From positions 1-64,000 of the forward strand of contig JAFSFC010000006.1 of the NCBI GenBank assembly GCA_017435425.1: DNA of 64,000 bases, read 5' to 3'. The stretch comes from Ruminiclostridium sp. Its GTDB lineage: Bacteria > Bacillota > Clostridia > Oscillospirales > Oscillospiraceae. The notes under the pieces were generated by a model, which saw only the letters and a list, made by a program, of their open reading frames with translations, searched no databases and was not told the origin of the DNA. Positions 26,683 through 35,737 of this stretch are shown piece by piece; position 1 is the stretch's first letter; each line of letters opens with the position of its first letter. Made by a program: the position numbers and the translations under genes.

Positions 26683-26739
26683 GTTTGGAGATCCTGCTCT
26701 GGAAAGGGCATCTCAATATACCTAAAGGAGGAAATTCCG

Positions 26740-28347
26740 ATGAAAAAGAGAATCTTAGCTCTGCTGCTGGCTGGCGTTATGGCTCTGGGCCTGTGTGCAT
26801 GCGGCGGCGGAGCAGACGAAGGCGGCGAAGCTTCTGCACCTGCAGAAGGCGGCAACGTGGTTGCAATTGCCATGGGTTCCGGCTTTGATACCATGGACCC
26901 CGGCTACTGCTATGAGAAGTATCCCGCTCTGGTCATCAATGCCTGCTACGAGACCCTGTTTAAGTTCTACTCCAACGACGGTGCTGCAGAGCCCTGTCTG
27001 GCAGATACTTACGAGTTCTCCGCAGACAACATGACTCTGACCATTACCCTGCGCGACTCCACCTTTGCAAGCGGCAACCCTGTCACTTCCGAGGACGTCA
27101 AGTTCAGCCTGGAGCGCGTGAAGAACCTGAAGGGCAACCCCTCCTTCATCACCGACACCATCGCAAGCATCGACACTCCCGATGAAAAGACTGTCGTTCT
27201 GAACCTGACCCAGCCTGACTCTGCGATCCTGTCCAAGCTGACCTACTCTGCTATGGCTATCCTGGATTCCAAGGTGGTCATCGAAAACGGCGGCACCTGC
27301 GCAGAGGATGCTTCCACTGCAGATACCGCTCAGTCTTACCTGGACACCACTTCTGCAGGCAGCGGCATGTATGTCATGACCAGCTACAAGCCTGACGAAG
27401 AGATCGTCATGGAAAAGAACCCCAACTACAGCGGCGAGGCTACCAATGTTGACAAGTATGTCATCAAGATCCAGCCCGACGCAAACACCCAGATGATGAC
27501 TCTGTCCGGCGGTGACATCGACATCGCTATGAACCTGACCAAGGACACCTTTGCTGAGGTCGAGGGTAAGGACGGCATTGTTACCGAAGCTGTTGCATCC
27601 AAGACCGTGTCCTTCATCATGATGAACATGGACGAACAGTACGGTGGCCCCGTTTCCGATCCTCTGGTCCAGCAGGCCATCCGTAAGGCTGTTGACTATG
27701 CCGGCATCCAGGCTATCTGCGGTGAAGGCACCACCACTCCCTACTCCCTGATCCAGACCGGCTTCATGGGCGCTAAGGGCGAGAGAAGCACCGATTACAC
27801 CAATGTGGAAGAGGCAAAGGCTCTGCTGGCCGAGGCTGGCTATGCTGACGGCTTCGAGATCGACCTGACCGTCTGCGACCTGGCTATGGAAGGCATCCTG
27901 CTGTCCGACCTGGCTCAGAAGGTGAAGGACGACCTGGCTCAGATCGGCATCACCGTGAACATCGTTCCCCAGCCCTGGGCTGCAGGTTACGGCGACGCTT
28001 ATCGCGATGGCACCCTGGGCTTCACCGTTATGTACTGGGGTATCGACTACAACGATCCCAACGTGCAGCTGGAGTTCATGCCCGGCGCATCCGTCGGCCT
28101 GAGAGCTGGCTGGACTGCTGAGATGGATCCCGACCTGGCTGCTCTGTACAACCAGGCTATGGAAGCCACCGACAACGACGCTCGTACTGCAGTTCTGGAG
28201 CAGATCCAGGACGGCATGTATGAGAACGGTCCCTTCGTTATGATTGCTCAGGCTCCTGTCTACCTGGGCTACAACGAGAGACTGACCGGTGTCGAGATCT
28301 CCGACCCCTACGTTGTTGACGTTACTCTCATCAACGTTGCTCAGTAA
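26740..28347 (+). CDS. dppA: Peptide ABC transporter substrate-binding lipoprotein
   Basis: This 535-residue protein has a lipoprotein signal (LLAGVMALGLCAC, lipidated at the first cysteine) followed by a Gly/Glu-rich linker and a family 5 solute-binding fold (DTMDPGYCYEKYPALV, SEDVKFSLERVKN). It captures dipeptides, oligopeptides or opine-like ligands outside the cell. A ribosome site AAAGGAGGAAA precedes ATG 26740. Two hairpins follow the gene and probably raise its expression over the permeases. Confidence 0.92.
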   Translation: MKKRILALLLAGVMALGLCACGGGADEGGEASAPAEGGNVVAIAMGSGFDTMDPGYCYEKYPALVINACYETLFKFYSNDGAAEPCLADTYEFSADNMTLTITLRDSTFASGNPVTSEDVKFSLERVKNLKGNPSFITDTIASIDTPDEKTVVLNLTQPDSAILSKLTYSAMAILDSKVVIENGGTCAEDASTADTAQSYLDTTSAGSGMYVMTSYKPDEEIVMEKNPNYSGEATNVDKYVIKIQPDANTQMMTLSGGDIDIAMNLTKDTFAEVEGKDGIVTEAVASKTVSFIMMNMDEQYGGPVSDPLVQQAIRKAVDYAGIQAICGEGTTTPYSLIQTGFMGAKGERSTDYTNVEEAKALLAEAGYADGFEIDLTVCDLAMEGILLSDLAQKVKDDLAQIGITVNIVPQPWAAGYGDAYRDGTLGFTVMYWGIDYNDPNVQLEFMPGASVGLRAGWTAEMDPDLAALYNQAMEATDNDARTAVLEQIQDGMYENGPFVMIAQAPVYLGYNERLTGVEISDPYVVDVTLINVAQ

Positions 28348-28354
28348 TTTTTCT

Positions 28355-28389
28355 GAACCCGAAGCAGGCACTTTGCCTGCTTCGGGTTC
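28355..28389 (+). other. Perfect 16-base hairpin after dppA
   Basis: GAACCCGAAGCAGGCA, loop CTT, TGCCTGCTTCGGGTTC. No T-run follows on this strand, so it is more likely an mRNA 3'-end stabiliser or partial terminator than a full stop. Confidence 0.7.
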
Positions 28390-28400
28390 GAAAACGAATG

Positions 28401-28442
28401 CTTCCGTGATGGCACATCCGGAAGGATGTGAAATGACGGAAG
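28401..28442 (+). other. Second hairpin in the dppA-dppB space
   Basis: CTTCCGT and ACGGAAG enclose CACATCC, a GGAA tetraloop and GGATGTG. It may shape expression of the permease genes. Confidence 0.55.
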
Positions 28443-28487
28443 ATTTCGTTCAATTTTCAAAGGCAAGAGAAAAAGAGGTGCACTTGA

Positions 28488-29507
28488 ATGGATATGCTTA
28501 AATTCATCGCCAAGCGGCTGCTCTATCTGGTGGTCATGCTTCTTGGTGTCGCGACCTTGGTGTTCATTCTTACTAAGATGATACCGGGTAATCCGGTCAC
28601 GGCTCATTTGAGCCAAAGAGCCCTGAATGACCCGGAGGTTGTGGCGGCTTTTACGGCAAAACACGGCTTAGACCAACCTTATATCGTTCAGTATTTTTAT
28701 CATATTCGCAACTTGCTTCAGTTGGATCTGGGCACATCCATTCGGACCAACGTTCCTGTTTTGGATGAGCTGATGCGTGCATTCCCGGCTACCATTGAGC
28801 TTGCCCTTTTTGCCATCGTCATGGCAGCTGTTTTTGGCATTTTCTTTGGTATCATCAGTGCTATTAAACGCAACAGCATCGTGGACCAGATCGTTCGAGC
28901 CATTTCGGTGACCGGCGTCAGTATTCCCAGCTTCTGGTTTGCTCTGCTGGTCATGTTCCTGCTGTACTATAAGTTGGGTTGGTTCCCCGGCCCCGGACGT
29001 CTGAGCATTGCATTTTCTGCACCTGCCCATGTGACGGGTATGTATGTGATTGACAGCCTCCTGGAGGGCAGCCTGGCCAAAGCTTGGGATGCTTTCATGC
29101 ACCTGGTTCTGCCCGGCTCTGTTCTGGCAGCCTTTACCATGGGTCTGATCACCCGTACTACCCGTTCCAACCTGCTGGACGTTATGTCCATGGACTATAT
29201 CCGCACTGCCCGAGCCAAGGGCCTGAGCCAGTCCAAGCTCATCACCCGTCACGCTCTTGGCAACGCACTGATCCCCGTCCTTACCGTCATCGGTCTGGGT
29301 CTGGGCAACCTGCTGGGCGGCATGGTTCTTGTTGAGACCATTTTTAACTGGCCGGGCGTGGGACAATTCGCCTATCAGTCGGTCATGTCCAACGACTATC
29401 CTGCCATTATCGGTGTGTCCCTGCTGGTTGCACTGAATTATATGGTGATCAACACCATCGTTGACATCCTCTACGGTGTCATCGACCCGAGAGTGAGGTG
29501 CAGCTGA
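28488..29507 (+). CDS. dppB: Dipeptide ABC transporter permease
   Basis: This 339-residue membrane protein has the N-terminal anchor and the EAA-type loop DYIRTARAKGLSQSKLITRHALGN (contact site for the ATPases; shown only by position near residue 235). GASTLVF and EASNPVTAHL-like segments fit DppB/OppB. GAGGTG stands before ATG 28488. Its stop overlaps the next start (TGATG). Confidence 0.92.
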   Translation: MDMLKFIAKRLLYLVVMLLGVATLVFILTKMIPGNPVTAHLSQRALNDPEVVAAFTAKHGLDQPYIVQYFYHIRNLLQLDLGTSIRTNVPVLDELMRAFPATIELALFAIVMAAVFGIFFGIISAIKRNSIVDQIVRAISVTGVSIPSFWFALLVMFLLYYKLGWFPGPGRLSIAFSAPAHVTGMYVIDSLLEGSLAKAWDAFMHLVLPGSVLAAFTMGLITRTTRSNLLDVMSMDYIRTARAKGLSQSKLITRHALGNALIPVLTVIGLGLGNLLGGMVLVETIFNWPGVGQFAYQSVMSNDYPAIIGVSLLVALNYMVINTIVDILYGVIDPRVRCS

Positions 29508-30343
29508 TGCTTCGTTCTTTGAAGAGATTATTTCGATCCAACTATCTGTTTACTCTGGGCGTGCTCATCTGTATCTTCTGGATCCTGATGGCCATTCTGG
29601 CCCCTGTGATCGCCCCCTATGACCCTATTGTTCAGGACCTGAGTGTCATGCTTCAGCCCCCCTCCAAAGACCATATCTTTGGTACGGACAACTTCGGCCG
29701 TGATATCTTCAGCCGTGTGATTTATGGCGGACGATACTCTCTGCTGGCCGGCTGTCTGACTGTTATCATTGCCGGTGCCATCGGCTCCCTGTATGGTGCC
29801 ATCGCCGGTTATGTTGGCGGCAAGATCGATAATGTCATGATGCGTTTCTCCGAGATGGTCCTGTCCTTCCCGTCCCTGATTCTGGCCATGCTCATCAACT
29901 CCGTCCTGGGTTCCAGTCTGTTTAACACCATGTTTGCTCTGGTCATCGTTGCCTGGCCCACCTATGCACGTCTGATGCGAAGCGTGGTCCTCAGTGTCAA
30001 GGAGAATGAGTACATTGCGGCAGCCGAGGCCTTGGGCGCATCCCGGATGCGGATCCTGATCAAAGAGATCATTCCCAACAGTATCAGTTCCGTCCTTATC
30101 ATGGCTACCACCGACCTGGGCAACCAGATCCTGATGTTCTCCACCCTGAGCTTCCTGGGCCTGGGCTCTGCACCTCCCACCCCGGAATGGGGCATGATGG
30201 TGTCCGAAGGCGTGGACTACTTTAATAAGTTCTGGGTCGCCGGCTTCCCCGGCCTCGCCATCTTTACCATGGCCATCGGCGCCAACTTCATCGGCGACGG
30301 TATGCGCGACCTGCTTGACCCCAAGCTGAGAAAACAGTTTTAA
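29507..30343 (+). CDS. dppC: Dipeptide ABC transporter permease
   Basis: This 278-residue second permease has the OppC N-terminal pattern (LAPVIAPYDPIVQDLSVML), FGTDNFGRDIFSRVIYG and the EAA loop EYIAAAEALGASRMRI. ATG 29507 overlaps the dppB stop, so the genes are translationally coupled; a longer start at 29498 is unnecessary. Confidence 0.92.
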   Translation: MLRSLKRLFRSNYLFTLGVLICIFWILMAILAPVIAPYDPIVQDLSVMLQPPSKDHIFGTDNFGRDIFSRVIYGGRYSLLAGCLTVIIAGAIGSLYGAIAGYVGGKIDNVMMRFSEMVLSFPSLILAMLINSVLGSSLFNTMFALVIVAWPTYARLMRSVVLSVKENEYIAAAEALGASRMRILIKEIIPNSISSVLIMATTDLGNQILMFSTLSFLGLGSAPPTPEWGMMVSEGVDYFNKFWVAGFPGLAIFTMAIGANFIGDGMRDLLDPKLRKQF

Positions 30344-30349
30344 GAAATG

Positions 30350-30384
30350 AAAAGAGGAGAGGTGCAATGCACTTCTCCTCTTTC
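30350..30384 (+). terminator. Hairpin after dppC
   Basis: AAAGAGGAGAGGTGC, loop AAT, GCACTTCTCCTCTTT. The 3' arm ends in T residues. It could end or attenuate the transporter transcript before the peptidase gene. Confidence 0.7.
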
Positions 30385-30409
30385 TGCAATTTGTTATATG
30401 GAGGAATGA

Positions 30410-31489
30410 ATGATGAAACAGAATCGAGTTGACCGTATCCTGGAGGCTTTGAATGCGCAAGGGGTCACCCAGATGCTCATCGTGGATCCCATGTCCATCT
30501 ACTACCTGACCGATGTTTATAATGATCCCCATGAGCGCTTCTTTGGTCTGCTCCTGCGGGCAGATGGCAAGCACGCCTTTTTCCTGAACAATCTGTTCTC
30601 CATCCCTCAGGATGTAGGAATCGAAAAGGTATGGTACTCTGATACCGACCCCGTCATGGAAATTGTCGCAGAATATGTCGATGCAACCAGTGTTCTAGGC
30701 GTTGATAAGGATATCAAGGCTCGCTTTTTGCTGCCCCTGATGGAAATGAAGGCCGCCGCAGGCTTTGTAAACACCTCTCTGGCAGTTGACACCACTCGTG
30801 GTGTGAAAGACCAGGAGGAGCAGAATAAAATGCGCGTGGCATCTGATATAAATGACCAGGCTATGGCTGTCTTCAAGACGCTCATCCATGAAGGCGTTAC
30901 CGAAAAGGAAGTGGCCGACCAGATGCTGAAGATTTATCAGGAGCTGGGCGCGGATGGTTTCTCCTTCGAGCCTCTGGTGGCCTTTGGCCCTAACGCCGCA
31001 GACCCTCACCATGGCCCGGACAACACCGTGCTGAAGGATGGCGATGTGATCCTCTTTGATGTGGGCTGCATCAAGGATGGTTACTGCTCCGACATGACCC
31101 GTTCTTTCTATTACCGAACCATTACCGATACCCATCGGGAGATTTATGAGACGGTTCGAGCAGCCAATGAGGCAGCCATTGCTAAGATCAAGCCCGGTGT
31201 TCCCCTGTGTGAGCTGGATCTCACCGCCCGCAATCTCATCACCGATCAGGGCTACGGCCCTCAGTTCAACCACCGTCTGGGTCACTTCATTGGTCTGAGC
31301 TGCCATGAGTTCGGTGATGTATCCAGTGTAAACACCCGGCTGGCCAAGCCCGGCATGATCTTCTCCATTGAACCTGGTATCTACCTGGCAGGAGATACCG
31401 GTGTTCGCATCGAAGATCTTGTCCTGGTAACCGAAGAGGGCTGCGAGGTCTTGAATCACTATCCTAAGACTCTGGAAATCATTGAGTGA
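30410..31489 (+). CDS. pepQ: M24 family Xaa-Pro dipeptidase/aminopeptidase
   Basis: This 359-residue protein has a creatinase N-terminal domain and the pita-bread metallopeptidase domain. Metal ligands are visible: the first aspartate in LFDVGCIKDGYCSDMTRSF, H in LGHFIGLSCHE and the glutamates in SIEPGIYL and VRIEDLVL. It cleaves Xaa-Pro or other dipeptides inside the cell. It follows the dipeptide transporter, so imported peptides are probably its substrate. Two adjacent ATG codons (30410, 30413) follow GGAGG. Confidence 0.9.
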   Translation: MMKQNRVDRILEALNAQGVTQMLIVDPMSIYYLTDVYNDPHERFFGLLLRADGKHAFFLNNLFSIPQDVGIEKVWYSDTDPVMEIVAEYVDATSVLGVDKDIKARFLLPLMEMKAAAGFVNTSLAVDTTRGVKDQEEQNKMRVASDINDQAMAVFKTLIHEGVTEKEVADQMLKIYQELGADGFSFEPLVAFGPNAADPHHGPDNTVLKDGDVILFDVGCIKDGYCSDMTRSFYYRTITDTHREIYETVRAANEAAIAKIKPGVPLCELDLTARNLITDQGYGPQFNHRLGHFIGLSCHEFGDVSSVNTRLAKPGMIFSIEPGIYLAGDTGVRIEDLVLVTEEGCEVLNHYPKTLEIIE

Positions 31490-31497
31490 GGTGTCCT

Positions 31498-32076
31498 ATG
31501 AATCCGAAAGCAACGTTACATATGGCAAACGGCAGCAAGATCGTCATTGAACTGCTGCCTGAGCATGCTCCCAATACCGTAAACAGTTTTATTTATGTGG
31601 CCTCCCAGGGCCTCATGGACAATCATGCCATCCAGCGCATTGTCCCCGGAAACTGGGTGGATGTAAGTTATACTGCCTTTGGCAAGAAAGAAGCTCAGTA
31701 CCTGATTCCCAATGAATTTCAGCTGAATCCTCATGTGATCCCGCTGGATTCCCATCCTGGTGTGGTGTGTATGGGTGGCTACGGGGAAGCTGGACTGGCC
31801 AGCTGTGAATTCTTCTTCCCCCTGCGTGATTGTCCCGATCACAAGGGAATCTACCCGGTCTTTGGCAGAGTTCTGGAAGGCATGGAAGCGATTTGGCGAC
31901 TGGAAAAGGTGGAGACCATTCCTGTGGATTTTCCCATCGAGGGAGTCGAGGTCAATGAACCTGTAGAACCTCAGATCATTGAAAAGGTGGAACTGGAACT
32001 CTATGGGAAGGACTATCCTGAGCCGGTAAGGGTGGAGAACCCTGAGCTGCCTGTTTGTTGGCAAACAGAGCTCTGA
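31498..32076 (+). CDS. Cyclophilin-type peptidyl-prolyl isomerase
   Basis: This 192-residue cytosolic protein has the cyclophilin fold: IELLPEHAPNTVNSFIYVA, IQRIVPGNWV and PVFGRVLEGMEAIWRLEKV. Some active-site residues differ from typical cyclophilins (the FH of QRI.H is absent), so activity may be weak. It follows the Xaa-Pro peptidase gene by 8 bases, a sensible pairing since both act at proline bonds. Confidence 0.85.
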   Translation: MNPKATLHMANGSKIVIELLPEHAPNTVNSFIYVASQGLMDNHAIQRIVPGNWVDVSYTAFGKKEAQYLIPNEFQLNPHVIPLDSHPGVVCMGGYGEAGLASCEFFFPLRDCPDHKGIYPVFGRVLEGMEAIWRLEKVETIPVDFPIEGVEVNEPVEPQIIEKVELELYGKDYPEPVRVENPELPVCWQTEL

Positions 32077-32108
32077 TCCCTCATTTTTCACGCAGCAGCA
32101 ATCGAACC

Positions 32109-32630
32109 ATGGAACATACACTGAAAAATGATTTGGCAGACATGATACGGCAATTTAGCTTGCCTCGATATGAGCAGCTGCCAAATGTGGGTCTCTATTT
32201 AGAGCAAACAAGTAAATATATCAATCAATGTCTCCAGCCCCTGGGTTTTCCTGAAACCACTGGGTCCATGATTCGGAATTATGTAAAAATGGGCCTGGTT
32301 CATAATCCGATTCAAAAGCAATACTATTCCGAGCACATTGCACATCTGATTGTCATAACGATTCTGAAGCATGTTGTTCCTCTGGAACATATTAATAAGA
32401 TGTTTTTTATGCAGAGAAAAGTATACTCTGATCTTACTGCATATGACTACTTTTGTATGGAGTTGGAAAACGTGCTATATTACCGTTTTGGTTTGAAAGA
32501 TGGGTTAGAGGAAATTGGTGTAACCGAATCTGCTGAAAAGGATATCCTGCGCAGCGCTATCGTTGCGGTTTCTCATATGGTATATCTCAATGCCTGTTTT
32601 CAACATCTTCCCCCGGAATTATTTCAATAA
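32109..32630 (+). CDS. DUF1836 family protein
   Basis: This 173-residue protein matches DUF1836, a Firmicutes family with a MerR-like N-terminal helix-turn-helix (TGSMIRNYVKMGLVHNPIQK). It is likely a DNA-binding regulator with unknown targets. The start is uncertain: ATG 32109 has a weak ribosome site, and an in-frame TTG lies at 32055. The gene is more AT-rich than its neighbours. Confidence 0.78.
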   Translation: MEHTLKNDLADMIRQFSLPRYEQLPNVGLYLEQTSKYINQCLQPLGFPETTGSMIRNYVKMGLVHNPIQKQYYSEHIAHLIVITILKHVVPLEHINKMFFMQRKVYSDLTAYDYFCMELENVLYYRFGLKDGLEEIGVTESAEKDILRSAIVAVSHMVYLNACFQHLPPELFQ

Positions 32631-32631
32631 A

Positions 32632-32669
32632 AAATGCCCTCTCAAGTTTTGATACTTGAGAGGGCATTT
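32632..32669. terminator. Bidirectional terminator ending the eut locus
   Basis: AAATGCCCTCTCAAG, loop TTTTGATA, CTTGAGAGGGCATTT. It serves the DUF1836 gene and the converging eutP. Confidence 0.9.
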
Positions 32670-32675
32670 CAACGT

Positions 32676-33113
32676 TTAATGGTTGTCGTCCTGCAGAAAG
32701 GCAATGAGCTCTGGAATACCCTCACCCGTGAAGGAACTCACGGTAAAAATAGGATCAGCCCCAGAAAGCTCCAGGAGTTCTTTGCCTAATTTGATCTGCG
32801 CATCCGTCGCAATATCTGCCTTTGTGATAACACCGGCAGTAGGGATCGGGAAGGAGGAGGATTGCCCAGGAGAGAACATAAATCTATCCTGGGTTGGGTC
32901 CAGCACAAAGAGGACCATGTCAGCCTCCACCGAAGTGGTGATCAACGCCCGAAGAAAGGAACGATGCTCCAGGTACTCACCGGGTGTGTCAATGGTCTGG
33001 TGGATGACCTCCAAAGCCTGGGTCTTCTTATAACTCAACTCCAGGCCGTTCAGACACTGGCAAAGGGTAGTCTTGCCACAGGCGACTGTGCCAACAAGAA
33101 TGACTTTTTTCAT
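32676..33113 (-). CDS. eutP: EutP/PduV-family P-loop protein
   Basis: This 145-residue protein has a P-loop [20 protein letters not shown] and ITKADIA, the GTPase-like motifs of EutP/PduV. EutP has been linked to acetate kinase activity, and PduV to compartment placement. Its start overlaps the eutS stop by ATGA. It is the last gene of the locus. Confidence 0.9.
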   Translation of the reverse strand: MKKVILVGTVACGKTTLCQCLNGLELSYKKTQALEVIHQTIDTPGEYLEHRSFLRALITTSVEADMVLFVLDPTQDRFMFSPGQSSSFPIPTAGVITKADIATDAQIKLGKELLELSGADPIFTVSSFTGEGIPELIAFLQDDNH

Positions 33114-33469
33114 GTGCGAGTAATCACAGTAGGGGAGAACTGCAGAAGATCACGCAGGGTTTCCAGCACTTCTTTCACGCCGGTTTCCACACTTGCCACA
33201 TCGCCGCCAATGACAAGAGAGCCATTGAAACGGTCCACAAATATGATGGACACGTCAGCGGCCTTAGTGGCAATATCAGCGCCGATGATGGCAGCTTCAC
33301 TGGGGGTGATGGTCATGATGCCAATAGCCCCCAGATGTTCACCGATCACGCCCAGTTTCTTATAAATATCCTGGTTGGGATTGGCAATAATATGGGCCAG
33401 AGTGACCTGCTTACCAGGTACGAACTCCTGAATGATTCTTTGCTTCTCGCCGTTGAAAATTTCTGCCAT
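33110..33469 (-). CDS. eutS: Microcompartment shell protein EutS
   Basis: This 119-residue protein is the circularly permuted single-BMC-domain type: [18 protein letters not shown] leads to [21 protein letters not shown]. It forms hexameric shell tiles that may bend between facets. GAAAGGAAT stands before the ATG. Confidence 0.92.
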   Translation of the reverse strand: MAEIFNGEKQRIIQEFVPGKQVTLAHIIANPNQDIYKKLGVIGEHLGAIGIMTITPSEAAIIGADIATKAADVSIIFVDRFNGSLVIGGDVASVETGVKEVLETLRDLLQFSPTVITRT

Positions 33470-33497
33470 AGCGGATTCCTTTCAGGAAGCCAAAGTA

Positions 33498-34046
33498 TTA
33501 CATCAGGCTGTCCAGCAGACCAGGATGGGGGCTGGGGATAACCACGGAAGAGACCAGCATACCTTCTGCGGCAGGGGTGTTGATACCTGCGTCGATGGAA
33601 GCCTTCACGGCTGCCACCTCACCGGTAAGGATGACGAAGGACTTGCCGCCGATGCCGGTGCCCAGACGCACGTCGATCAGGTCCACATCAGCAGCCTTCA
33701 CGGCAGCATCGGCGCTGTACACAGAAGCAGTAACAGAGAAGAACTCCATGACGCCCACAGCGTTCATGTGGTCGGGTGCGCTGGTCATGTTGATGGCCTT
33801 GATGACCTGGGGATGGACACGGGGGATCACGCAATGATCCACCACGTGATGACCGCCCAGCTCACAGCCGGCGTCAATAGAGGCCTGAACGGCAGCCACT
33901 TCGCCGGTAAAGAGCAGGTAATACTTGCCGGGGCAGCCGGAACGGGAGAAGACCAGATCAACTGCTGCGGTCTTCAGCACGATATCTGCCACTTCGACGC
34001 CCTTGGCGATGCTGTTTAATTCAAGAAAACCAATCGTTTCCATCAT
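33498..34046 (-). CDS. pduT: Tandem-BMC shell protein of the PduT type
   Basis: This 182-residue protein has two BMC domains and forms a pseudohexameric trimer. C38 in RSGCPGKYYLL aligns in position and context with Cys38 of Citrobacter PduT (TICPGKF), which holds a [4Fe-4S] cluster at the central pore. The next gene upstream encodes its electron partner PduS. Two adjacent ATG codons begin the frame, so numbering may shift by one. Confidence 0.9.
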   Translation of the reverse strand: MMETIGFLELNSIAKGVEVADIVLKTAAVDLVFSRSGCPGKYYLLFTGEVAAVQASIDAGCELGGHHVVDHCVIPRVHPQVIKAINMTSAPDHMNAVGVMEFFSVTASVYSADAAVKAADVDLIDVRLGTGIGGKSFVILTGEVAAVKASIDAGINTPAAEGMLVSSVVIPSPHPGLLDSLM

Positions 34047-34057
34047 AAGTCAGTACC

Positions 34058-35401
34058 TCAATCTTTCACAATCACGATTCGGTTGCCCACGGATTCCACC
34101 CGGCCACTGATGCTGGCGTGGATAAGAGCGCCCATAGCGCCTTCCGGGGTCTCGGCGATAAGATCGCCGACATTCACATGGTCGCCTTCCTTTACCACAG
34201 GGACAGAGGGCGCACCAATGTGCATGCTCACGGGGATCTCAACGCGGTTGGGATCCCCCACACGAAGCTCACGGATCTCGTAGTCGTAGTACTTGTGTAC
34301 GCCGGCACGAGCTGCAGTCTTCTCGGAGGGAGCCAGTCGGGCTTCGCGGATGGGATGTGCCTCCCAGTGGTCGGTATCAGCCTGATAGCGGATGCCGGCC
34401 TTGCCCAGCTCACCCTTGAGCATGGTGTTGATCTTCCGGGGGAAGAGGCCCATGGGGCAGGCGTAGACCTCGCAGATACCGCAGGCACAGCACAGAGCTG
34501 CATTGCGGATGGCAGGGGTCTGCATCAGCTCTTCCAGAGAAGCGCCGGAAGCCATGGCACGCATAATGCGGTGGGGCTCAATGGGATGGCCCAGCATATG
34601 ACGGGGGCACAGCTGGGTGCAGGCGGTGCACTGGATGCAGGCAGAGCGGGCACGGCTGATCATACGAGCCATGTCCACATCATTGGTGCGGGCGTGATAG
34701 CCCTCGGCAGGCAGCACCAGGATGCCGGAGGTGGTCTTGGTGACCACAGCGGTCTCAGCCTCCTCCTGGGTCATGGACTTGCCCATCATGGGGCCGCCGC
34801 TGACCACAAAGTAGGAGCCGTAGTTGGTGCCCCCAGCCATCTCAAAGCATTCCCGGTAGCTGGTGCCCAGGGGGACATACAGCACGGTGGGGTTGCGGAC
34901 CTCGCCGGTGACGGTGAGGAACTTGTGGGTGAAGGGGACATTGTCCATTGCCTCGGAGATGGCGTAAATGGTGGCCACATTGTTGACCACGCAACCCACC
35001 ATACCGGGGATACCGGCAGGGGGGACCACACGACCGGTGACTTCGTAGACGATGGTCTGCTCGTCGCCGGCGGGGTAGAAGCTCTCCAGCTCATGGATGG
35101 AGATGTTGGCACCAGCCTGGGCGATTGCCTGCCGGAGGGCAGCGATCTCGTCCTGATAGTGGTGCTTGACAGCGATGACCACATTCTTGATCTCCAGTTC
35201 AGACTGGAGTACGGTCAGGGCTCGCACCATGTCGGGTGCCTTGTTCAGCATGATGTATCGGTCGGTACGGAGCAGGGGTTCACATTCTGCGCCGTTGATG
35301 ATGAGATACTCAATGCCGGGATTCAGTTTTTTATGGGTGGGGAAACCTGCACCGCCGCAGCCGACGATACCGGCATCCCTGATTTGATCAACGATACCCA
35401 T
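34058..35401 (-). CDS. pduS: RnfC-like flavo-Fe-S protein (PduS type)
   Basis: This 447-residue protein has the GCGGAGFPTHKK dinucleotide motif, an SLBB-like segment, two [4Fe-4S] motifs (CIQCTACTQLCP and CCACGICEVYACP) and a C-terminal lipoyl-like tail. PduS reduces cobalamin for the adenosyltransferase and passes electrons through the PduT pore. ATG 35401 follows AAAGGAAG; the GTG at 35410 would be too close to it. Confidence 0.9.
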   Translation of the reverse strand: MGIVDQIRDAGIVGCGGAGFPTHKKLNPGIEYLIINGAECEPLLRTDRYIMLNKAPDMVRALTVLQSELEIKNVVIAVKHHYQDEIAALRQAIAQAGANISIHELESFYPAGDEQTIVYEVTGRVVPPAGIPGMVGCVVNNVATIYAISEAMDNVPFTHKFLTVTGEVRNPTVLYVPLGTSYRECFEMAGGTNYGSYFVVSGGPMMGKSMTQEEAETAVVTKTTSGILVLPAEGYHARTNDVDMARMISRARSACIQCTACTQLCPRHMLGHPIEPHRIMRAMASGASLEELMQTPAIRNAALCCACGICEVYACPMGLFPRKINTMLKGELGKAGIRYQADTDHWEAHPIREARLAPSEKTAARAGVHKYYDYEIRELRVGDPNRVEIPVSMHIGAPSVPVVKEGDHVNVGDLIAETPEGAMGALIHASISGRVESVGNRIVIVKD

Positions 35402-35448
35402 GGATTTCACTTCCTTTGGGGGTTATACAAGTTATCAAGAATATAGTA

Positions 35449-35724
35449 TTACTGTGCAGTCGGATCGATTTCCAGACTGTCAATGATACCGACGATGGCC
35501 ATATCGGTGGGAACCTGACCATCCATTCGTTCTCTGAAGATGCTCCGGGCGGTACTGCCGGAGACCACCAGCACCTGTTCACCAATGCCGGCACCCACCA
35601 CGTCAGCCGCCACATGGGTCTGCCGTTCGGTGCCCTCTTCCTGGACCACCATCAGCTTCAGGCCTTCCAGTCTGGGCTCCTTTTTGGTAGCCCAGACATG
35701 GCCGATGACTTTACAAATAATCAA
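35449..35724 (-). CDS. eutN: Microcompartment vertex protein EutN
   Basis: This 91-residue protein is of the EutN/CcmL family: CKVIGHVWATKKEPRLEG, then GAGIGEQVLVVSGSTAR. Pentamers cap the shell's vertices. It lies 13 bases after the flavoprotein-like gene. Confidence 0.93.
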   Translation of the reverse strand: MIICKVIGHVWATKKEPRLEGLKLMVVQEEGTERQTHVAADVVGAGIGEQVLVVSGSTARSIFRERMDGQVPTDMAIVGIIDSLEIDPTAQ

Positions 35725-35737
35725 TGCAAAGCCCTCC

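Noticed and set aside
34118-35446. A 442-residue plus-strand frame opposite pduS.
   Set aside because: The opposite strand encodes a clear PduS with two Fe-S motifs inside an operon; the plus frame has no family features or start signal.
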